Assembly: GCA_015487895.1 (NCBI GenBank)
Contig: WFOW01000170.1
Coordinates: 1 to 14,169, forward strand
Source of the DNA: Gammaproteobacteria bacterium
GTDB lineage: Bacteria > Pseudomonadota > Gammaproteobacteria > S144-34
DNA: 14,169 nucleotides
Reading direction: 5' to 3'
The position numbers and the translations under genes were made by a program. This document shows, in pieces, positions 8,118-14,169 of the stretch; the first letter of the stretch is position 1, and each line of letters begins with the position of its first letter. The notes beneath the pieces are model-generated. The model saw only the letters and a program-made list of their open reading frames with translations. It was not told the origin of the DNA and searched no databases.

Positions 8118-8932
8118 GCGCCCTCCTCTCCCTTTCCCGGGGCCTCCTCCCGGCCCTCGTCCTCGACGCGCTCCGGCTCCGGGGTCGCCGCGCCGATCTC
8201 GCAGGGGCCGAGCTCCGGGAGCTGGAGGTCGGCGATCTCGGCGCCGAGCTGCTTGAGGGCGGTGCACATCTCCTCGAGCTTGGCGTCGAGGGCGTGGAGG
8301 TGGTCGAGCATGCCGTTGATGGCGGTCGCCACCGGGTCCGGCATGTCGGGCGTCAGGCCGTAGGCGTCGAAGCCGATCTTCTCCGCCATGCGCCGGCGGC
8401 GGGCCTCCTGCTCGGGCGTCGGCCGCACCACGATGCGCCCCGGAACGCCGACCACCGTGGCGCCCGGCGGCACGTCCTTGAGGACCACGGCGTTGGAGCC
8501 GATGCGCGCGCCGTCGCCCACCGTGATCGGGCCGAGCACCTTGGCGCCGGCCCCGATCACGACGTTGTTGCCGAGGGTCGGGTGGCGCTTGCCCTTGCGC
8601 CAGGTGGTCCCGCCGAGCGTCACGCCGTGGTAGAGCGTGCAGTCGTCTCCGATCTCGGCCGTCTCCCCGATGACCACGCCCATCCCGTGGTCGATGAAGA
8701 AGCGCCGGCCGATGCGTGCCGCCGGGTGGATCTCGATGCCCGTCAGCCAGCGCCCCAGCGTCGAGAGCCAGCGCGCCAGCCACCGCAGGCCCCGGTTCCA
8801 CAGCCAGTGGCTGAGGCGGTGGAGCTGCACGGCGTGCACGCCGGGGTAGGTCGTGAGCACCTCCAGCACGTTGCGCGCGGCCGGATCGCGCTCGAAGACG
8901 CACTGGATGTCCTCGCGCAGGCGCTCGAACAT
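8114..8932 (-). CDS. cysE: Serine O-acetyltransferase, EpsC-like
   Basis: The enzyme makes O-acetylserine from serine and acetyl-CoA, the committed step of cysteine synthesis, and so feeds the desulfurase encoded downstream. The 272-residue protein has a short helical N-terminus ([21 protein letters not shown]), a left-handed beta-helix of hexapeptide repeats at about residues 66-165, the catalytic Asp81-His82 in [20 protein letters not shown], His117 in [20 protein letters not shown], and GVPGRIV. A C-terminal extension of about 100 residues includes a likely coiled helix (about 205-235) and an acidic end. The short N-terminus is typical of the EpsC-type enzymes found beside iscR in this gene order. 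The ATG at 8932 follows GGAGGG at about nine bases. The protein ends in Gly-Ala rather than the Ile that docks E. coli CysE into CysK. Confidence 0.95.
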   Translation of the reverse strand: MFERLREDIQCVFERDPAARNVLEVLTTYPGVHAVQLHRLSHWLWNRGLRWLARWLSTLGRWLTGIEIHPAARIGRRFFIDHGMGVVIGETAEIGDDCTLYHGVTLGGTTWRKGKRHPTLGNNVVIGAGAKVLGPITVGDGARIGSNAVVLKDVPPGATVVGVPGRIVVRPTPEQEARRRRMAEKIGFDAYGLTPDMPDPVATAINGMLDHLHALDAKLEEMCTALKQLGAEIADLQLPELGPCEIGAATPEPERVEDEGREEAPGKGEEGA

Positions 8933-8958
8933 GGACGCTGGCCCTCCGTCGGGCGGGC

Positions 8959-8964
8959 AGTATA
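8959..8964 (-). promoter_or_regulatory. Possible -10 element upstream of cysE
   Basis: In the trmJ-cysE gap the minus strand reads TATACT, five of six matches to TATAAT, with no recognisable -35 at 16-18 bp (that part is GGCCGCGG). A start site near 8952 would leave about 20 bases before the cysE ATG. It may need an activator or may be a chance match. No IscR type 1 site was recognised around it. Confidence 0.3.
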
Positions 8965-8972
8965 CACCCGGC

Positions 8973-8988
8973 CCGCGGCCGGCCGCGG
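8973..8988. repeat. Perfect 16-bp palindrome just past trmJ
   Basis: CCGCGGCCGGCCGCGG starts two bases beyond the trmJ stop on the minus strand. It could form a GC hairpin at the trmJ 3' end, but no T-tract follows, so it is at best a weak or Rho-assisted stop. Confidence 0.4.
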
Positions 8989-8989
8989 C

Positions 8990-9730
8990 TCAGCGCCCCG
9001 GGCCGCGCCCGCCGCAGCAGCGCTCCACGGCGGTGAGGATGCCGCGCAGGATGTTGAGCTCGGTGCGCTCGGGGCGCGCGCGGGCGAAGAGGCGGCGCAT
9101 GCGCCGCATCAGCCGCCGCGGGTTGTCGGGGTCGAGGAAGCCCACGCGCACCATCACCCGCTCGAGGTGCCCGTAGAAGGACTCGAGCTCGTCCGCGGTG
9201 GCAGGCGGCTCGGCCGGCGGCTCGGCCGGCGGCGCGCCGCGCGCCGCCAGGTGCAGCTCGTAGGCGACCACCTGCACCGCCGCCGCCACGTTGAGCGAGC
9301 GGAAGTCCGGCACGGTGGGGATGGTGAGCAGGGCCTGGCAGCGGTCGAGCTCGGCGTTGGTCAGGCCCGTGCGCTCGCGCCCGAAGACGAAGGCGACCTC
9401 GGTGCCGGCGGCGGCGGCCGCCACGGCCTCGGCGGCCGCCGCGCGCGGCTCGCGCCCGGGCCAGGCCAGGCTCCGCCGGCGCGCGCTGGTGCCGACGGCG
9501 AGCCCGCAGCCGGCGAGCGCCTCGTCGAGGGTGGCGACCACGCGCGCGCGCTCGAGCACCTCCTCGGCGCCGGAGGCGCGCGCCCACGCCTCCTCCGACG
9601 GGAACTCCCGCGGGGCCACCAGCACCAGGCGCTCCAGGCCCATGGTCCGCATGGCGCGTGCGGTCGCGCCCACGTTGCCCGGGTGCGTGGGCTCGACCAG
9701 CACGACGCGGATGCGGGACAGCGCCTCCAT
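8990..9730 (-). CDS. trmJ: TrmJ, tRNA (Cm32/Um32) 2'-O-methyltransferase (SPOUT family)
   Basis: TrmJ methylates the ribose of nucleotide 32 in several tRNAs. The ATG at 9730 gives 246 residues beginning [20 protein letters not shown], which matches the family start (E. coli NIRIVLVETSHTGN). A longer in-frame TTG start is possible, but its extra residues are Arg/Ala-rich and unconserved. No strong Shine-Dalgarno precedes either. SPOUT motifs are [12 protein letters not shown] (16-27), [11 protein letters not shown] (115-125) and [14 protein letters not shown] (145-158). The C-terminal helical part includes FYGHLERVM and [19 protein letters not shown], as in E. coli. A Pro/Ala/Glu linker at about 167-177 is encoded by a 12-bp tandem repeat. 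It is divergent from suhB and upstream of cysE, its usual place. Confidence 0.95.
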   Translation of the reverse strand: MEALSRIRVVLVEPTHPGNVGATARAMRTMGLERLVLVAPREFPSEEAWARASGAEEVLERARVVATLDEALAGCGLAVGTSARRRSLAWPGREPRAAAAEAVAAAAAGTEVAFVFGRERTGLTNAELDRCQALLTIPTVPDFRSLNVAAAVQVVAYELHLAARGAPPAEPPAEPPATADELESFYGHLERVMVRVGFLDPDNPRRLMRRMRRLFARARPERTELNILRGILTAVERCCGGRGPGR

Positions 9731-9788
9731 GGGCGGGCAAGTGTCGGCCGCCGCGCGCCGCCGGCGCAAGGCCCCGCCCGCGCCTTTC

Positions 9789-9797
9789 TGCTATCCT
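9789..9797 (+). promoter_or_regulatory. Candidate extended -10 promoter of suhB
   Basis: TGCTATCCT has the TGN extension and four of six matches to TATAAT, with no good -35. Transcription near 9804 would leave about 30 bases before the suhB ATG. It lies in the divergent trmJ-suhB gap. Consensus match only. Confidence 0.4.
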
Positions 9798-9834
9798 TGG
9801 GCGCCCGTCGAGGAGGCCCCGGAAAGGCTCCCCC

Positions 9835-10638
9835 ATGCACCCCGTGGTCAACATCGCGGTGCGCGCGGCGCGCGCCGCCGGCAACGTCATCGTGCGCTAC
9901 ATGGACCGGGTGGACGCGATCCCGGTGGCGAGCAAGGCGCGCAACGACTTCGTCACCGAGGTCGACCGCGCCGCCGAGCGCGAGATCGTGCGCATCGTGC
10001 GCCGCGCCTACCCCGGGCACGGCATCCTCGCCGAGGAGGGCGCGCGCCGCGAGGGCGACGGGCACCTGTGGGTGATCGACCCCCTCGACGGCACGACCAA
10101 CTACCTGCACGGCTTCCCCTTCTTCGCCGTCTCCATCGGGGTGCTGTGGCGCGGCCGGCCCGAGCACGCCGTCGTCTACGACCCCCTGCGCCAGGAGATC
10201 TTCGCCGCGAGCCGCGGCCGCGGCGCCACCCTCAACGACCGCCGCATCCGCGTGCGGCAGGCGCGCGGGCTCGAGGGCGCGCTCCTCGGCACCGGCTTCC
10301 CGCCCCGCATCGGCCCGCACCTGGACCGCTATCTCGCCATGTTCCGGACCCTGTTCGAGGACACCGCCGGCATCCGACGCGCGGGCTCCGCGGCGCTCGA
10401 CCTCGCCTACGTGGCCTGCGGGCGCCTCGACGGCTTCTGGGAGATGGGCCTGAAGCCCTGGGACATGGCCGCCGGCGCCCTGCTGGTCCAGGAGGCCGGG
10501 GGCATCGTCACGGACCTGACGGGCGGCGACCGCTACCTCGACACCGGCCACATCCTCGCGGCCGCGCCGCGCGTGCACCGGCCCATGCTGCAGGCGGTGG
10601 CGCCGCACGTGCCGCGCGAGGCCGGCACCGGAACCTGA
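9835..10638 (+). CDS. suhB: SuhB, inositol-1-monophosphatase / rRNA antitermination factor
   Basis: SuhB is a Mg-dependent inositol monophosphatase that in gammaproteobacteria also joins the Nus factors on rRNA transcripts to aid antitermination and ribosome assembly. The 267 residues equal the E. coli length. Metal and phosphate-binding motifs are intact: Glu67 in [21 protein letters not shown] at 79-93 (Asp82, Asp85), and [13 protein letters not shown] at 202-214 with Asp210, followed by GGIVTD. The ATG at 9835 follows GGAAAGG at about seven bases. It starts [19 protein letters not shown], typical of the family. It is divergent from trmJ, and the small Cys-rich membrane protein gene begins 82 bp downstream on the same strand. 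Confidence 0.96.
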   Translation: MHPVVNIAVRAARAAGNVIVRYMDRVDAIPVASKARNDFVTEVDRAAEREIVRIVRRAYPGHGILAEEGARREGDGHLWVIDPLDGTTNYLHGFPFFAVSIGVLWRGRPEHAVVYDPLRQEIFAASRGRGATLNDRRIRVRQARGLEGALLGTGFPPRIGPHLDRYLAMFRTLFEDTAGIRRAGSAALDLAYVACGRLDGFWEMGLKPWDMAAGALLVQEAGGIVTDLTGGDRYLDTGHILAAAPRVHRPMLQAVAPHVPREAGTGT

Positions 10639-10708
10639 CCTCCCGGCACTTTCTGGCAGGCCTCCGGTTATGGTAGGCATAGGGGGTGCCGGCCGCGCCG
10701 GCGCCACC

Positions 10709-10714
10709 GGAGGA
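10709..10714 (+). promoter_or_regulatory. Shine-Dalgarno that fixes the start of the small membrane protein
   Basis: GGAGGA lies six bases before GTG at 10721. It favours that GTG over the in-frame ATG at 10670, whose extra 17 residues are Gly/Arg/Ala-rich. Confidence 0.65.
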
Positions 10715-10720
10715 AGACCC

Positions 10721-11041
10721 GTGCGACGGCACCTGCTCACCCTCCTCGTTCCGCCGCTCGCGGTGTGCCGCTTCGGCTGCCCGGGCTGCTGCGCCGCTCC
10801 CATCGCCGTCTTCTGGCTCGCGGGCGTCACGGCGCTCGTCTACGCCTTCTTCGGCGGGCCCGCGGGCACCCCGGGGGTCAGCCTCGGCACCCTCGCCCTC
10901 GGGGCCGCCCTGTGGCTGGTGGCCGCCGCCTGGGCGCTGCTCACGGTGCGCACCACCGGGGAGGGCTGCGAGGAGCGCGCGCCTGCCGCCGTGTGCCGGG
11001 CAACGGGCGCGCACCCGCCGCCGCACCACCACCGGCGCTGA
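10721..11041 (+). CDS. Small Cys-rich two-helix membrane protein, function unknown
   Basis: I do not recognise the function. The GTG start after GGAGGA gives 106 residues beginning MRRHLLTLLVPPLAV. A CX3CX2CC cluster (Cys16, Cys20, Cys23, Cys24; CRFGCPGCC) lies just before or at the start of the first membrane segment (about 25-45, APIAVFWLAGVTALVYAFF). A Gly/Pro-rich turn leads to a second segment (about 55-76). The tail adds Cys83 and Cys92 and a His-rich end (His98, His102-His104). Both termini should lie on the same side of the membrane, which would bring the Cys and His residues together as a possible metal or cluster site; this is inference. The coding sequence is supported by the Shine-Dalgarno, the clear hydrophobic pattern and its fit between suhB and secF. 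Related gammaproteobacteria have an unrelated small protein gene here. Confidence 0.72.
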   Translation: MRRHLLTLLVPPLAVCRFGCPGCCAAPIAVFWLAGVTALVYAFFGGPAGTPGVSLGTLALGAALWLVAAAWALLTVRTTGEGCEERAPAAVCRATGAHPPPHHHRR

Positions 11042-11056
11042 GGCCCCGGGCGCCGG
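11032..11056. other. Hairpin at the convergent junction before secF
   Basis: CCGGCGC (11032-11038) and GCGCCGG (11050-11056) can pair across the stop codon of the small membrane protein gene. It lies in the 21-bp gap between the two convergent genes and has no T-tract on either side, so a terminator role is uncertain. Confidence 0.3.
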
Positions 11057-11062
11057 AAGCCC

Positions 11063-12004
11063 TCAGAGCTGCGCGCCGTCGCCGGTCCGCTCGGCCTTGG
11101 GCGCCACGAGGTCCTTGCGGCTGACGCCGAGGGCCAGCGCCGCGGCGCTCGCGACATAGATCGAGGAGTAGGTGCCCACCACCACGCCGACGATGAGGGC
11201 GATGGCGAAGCCGCGGATGATCTCGCCCCCCATCGCCAGCAGCGCCGTCAGCACCAGCAGCGTGGTGAGCGAGGTCATGAGGGTGCGGGCGAGCGTCTGG
11301 TTGATGGAGGCGTTGACCACCTCCACCGGCGTGCCCTTGCGCACCCGCCGGAAGTTCTCGCGGATGCGGTCGTAGACGACGATGGTGTCGTTGAGCGAGT
11401 AGCCGATCACGGCCAGCACCGCCGCCAGCACCGAGAGGTCGAACTCGATGGCGAAGACCGAGAAGAAGCCGAGCGTGACGAGCACGTCGTGCACCAGCGC
11501 CGCCACCGAGCCCACGGCGAAGCGCCACTCGAAGCGCAGGGTGACGTAGATCAGGATGCCGATGAGGGCGAAGAGCATCGCCAGCGCGCCCTTCTCGGCG
11601 AGCTCCCGGCCCACCTGGGGTCCGACGAACTCCACCCGCCGCAGCTCCACCTCCGGCTCCGCGCGCCGCAGCACCTCGAGCACGCGGGTGCTGACCTCGG
11701 CGTCGCTGCGCCCCTCCTGGGGCGCGAGGCGGATCAGCACGTCGCGCGCGGTGCCGAAGTGCTGGACCACGACGTCGCGGAAGGCGGGCTCGGCCGCGAG
11801 CGCCTCGCGCACCGCGGCGAGCTCGACCGCCCGCGGATAGCCCACCTCCACCAGCACGCCGCCCGTGAAGTCGATGCCGAACTGGAGCCCCCGCACGGCG
11901 AGCGAGGCGAGCGAGACCAGCAGCAGCGCCCCGGAGAGCGCCAGCGCCAGCCGGCGCCGCCCCATGAAGTCGATCCGCGTCCTGCCGCTCAGTATGCTCA
12001 GCAT
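11063..12004 (-). CDS. secF: SecF, protein translocase accessory subunit
   Basis: SecF forms with SecD a proton-driven complex that pulls exported proteins through SecYEG on the periplasmic side. The 313-residue protein has the N-terminal helix (about 18-38), the FGIDFTGG motif (42-49), a periplasmic domain to about residue 135 ending in RRVEFVGPQVG, and five further helices. The proton-path motif IGYSLNDTIVVYDRIREN is at 200-217 with Asp206, preceded by VHDV (about 171-174). The ATG at 12004 is 9 bp after the secD stop, with GAGGG seven bases upstream. Length and layout are typical (E. coli 323 residues). It is the last gene of yajC-secD-secF here. Confidence 0.97.
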   Translation of the reverse strand: MLSILSGRTRIDFMGRRRLALALSGALLLVSLASLAVRGLQFGIDFTGGVLVEVGYPRAVELAAVREALAAEPAFRDVVVQHFGTARDVLIRLAPQEGRSDAEVSTRVLEVLRRAEPEVELRRVEFVGPQVGRELAEKGALAMLFALIGILIYVTLRFEWRFAVGSVAALVHDVLVTLGFFSVFAIEFDLSVLAAVLAVIGYSLNDTIVVYDRIRENFRRVRKGTPVEVVNASINQTLARTLMTSLTTLLVLTALLAMGGEIIRGFAIALIVGVVVGTYSSIYVASAAALALGVSRKDLVAPKAERTGDGAQL

Positions 12005-12013
12005 GGCCCGCCC

Positions 12014-13864
<1,851 letters not shown>

Positions 13865-13881
13865 GGGCCGCCGCCGCGCGC

Positions 13882-14169
13882 TCAGGAGAGCGACTTGAGG
13901 CTGCCCTTGGGCAGGAGGCCGGTGACGGCCATCTTCTGGAGCTTGACCTCGACGCCGTCGGCGATCTCCAGCGTCACGTAGCTCTCGCCCACCTCGCGAA
14001 TGCGCCCCGCCAGCCCCCCGCTGGTGACGACCTCGTCACCGGGCTTGAGCTCGCTGACGAGCTTCTTGTGCTCCTTGGCGCGCTTGGCCTGCGGCCGGAT
14101 CAGCAGGAAGTAGAAGATCACGAACAGCAGGATCAGCGGCAGGAAGCTGAGGAAGGGGTCGGGCTGGGC
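13882..14169 (-). CDS. yajC: YajC, preprotein translocase subunit (5' end outside window)
   Basis: YajC is a small inner-membrane protein of the SecDF-YajC complex. The visible 95 codons run to the window edge. They read through a membrane helix (LSFLPLILLFVIFYFLLI) into RPQAKRAKEHKKLVSELKPG, close to E. coli (RPQQKRTKEHKKL), then a small beta domain (GDEVVTSGGLAGRI) and a C-terminal LPKGSLKSL. A GTG inside the helix at 14121 could be taken as a start, but it would cut the membrane segment, so the true start lies beyond the window. About 15-20 N-terminal residues are missing. It is followed at 17 bp by secD; tgt and queA usually lie upstream. Confidence 0.95.
   Translation of the reverse strand, partial: AQPDPFLSFLPLILLFVIFYFLLIRPQAKRAKEHKKLVSELKPGDEVVTSGGLAGRIREVGESYVTLEIADGVEVKLQKMAVTGLLPKGSLKSLS

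Noticed and set aside
8933..8989. IscR type 1 binding site upstream of cysE
   Set aside because: Only a TATACT-like element and GC palindromes are present; the dyad ATA..TGACT..AGTCA..TAT pattern is not seen.
8294..10075. Plus-strand frame across cysE, trmJ and into suhB
   Set aside because: It is antisense to two well-identified genes and overlaps suhB in the wrong frame; composition is that of a shadow.
10646..10674. Promoter for the small membrane protein in the suhB downstream gap
   Set aside because: TATGGT resembles a -10, but no -35 lies at a suitable distance; read-through from suhB is as likely.

Overview
This is a very GC-rich chromosomal window (by eye around 70% G+C) of housekeeping genes. 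The gene order is the conserved gammaproteobacterial block yajC-secD-secF / suhB-trmJ-cysE-iscR-iscS-iscA / ndk-rlmN-pilF-rodZ-hisS-yfgM, the arrangement I recall from Pseudomonas and relatives. The gene set, G+C content and a NifS-like desulfurase suggest a high-GC gammaproteobacterium, possibly near the Chromatiales/Ectothiorhodospiraceae. That placement is inference. No rRNA, tRNA, CRISPR, phage or transposase gene was seen.

Right arm (about 9.8-14.2 kb): yajC (5' end outside the window), secD and secF form a tightly spaced minus-strand operon for the SecDF-YajC translocon accessory complex. Convergent with it on the plus strand are suhB and a small two-helix membrane protein with a CX3CX2CC motif and a His-rich tail, which I do not recognise.

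Centre (about 6.1-9.7 kb): trmJ, cysE, iscR, iscS and iscA run on the minus strand. cysE and iscR overlap (ATGA) and iscR and iscS are 7 bp apart, so cysteine synthesis, the Fe-S sensor/repressor and the cysteine desulfurase are probably co-expressed. The usual isc partners iscU, hscB, hscA, fdx and iscX are absent. The desulfurase is the short NifS-like form without the C-terminal tail of E. coli IscS.

Junction (about 5.1-6.1 kb): where hscBA-fdx-iscX would normally lie there is a plus-strand small heat-shock gene (hsp20) with an excellent sigma-32-type promoter and a strong terminator. It is followed by a non-coding cluster of at least five perfect or near-perfect hairpins, possibly a REP/MITE-like element, before the 3' end of iscA.

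Left arm (1-5.1 kb): ndk, rlmN, pilF, rodZ, hisS and yfgM (3' end outside the window) run on the minus strand with 4-bp gaps or overlaps, a probable operon from a sigma-70-like promoter upstream of ndk. ispG, usually between rodZ and hisS, is absent; the two genes overlap by ATGA instead. Four genes here start with GTG (rlmN, pilF, rodZ, yfgM).

The most unusual parts are the pared-down isc locus, the hairpin cluster and heat-shock gene at the deletion point, and the Cys-rich small membrane protein. I see no clear evidence of a wholly new multigene system.
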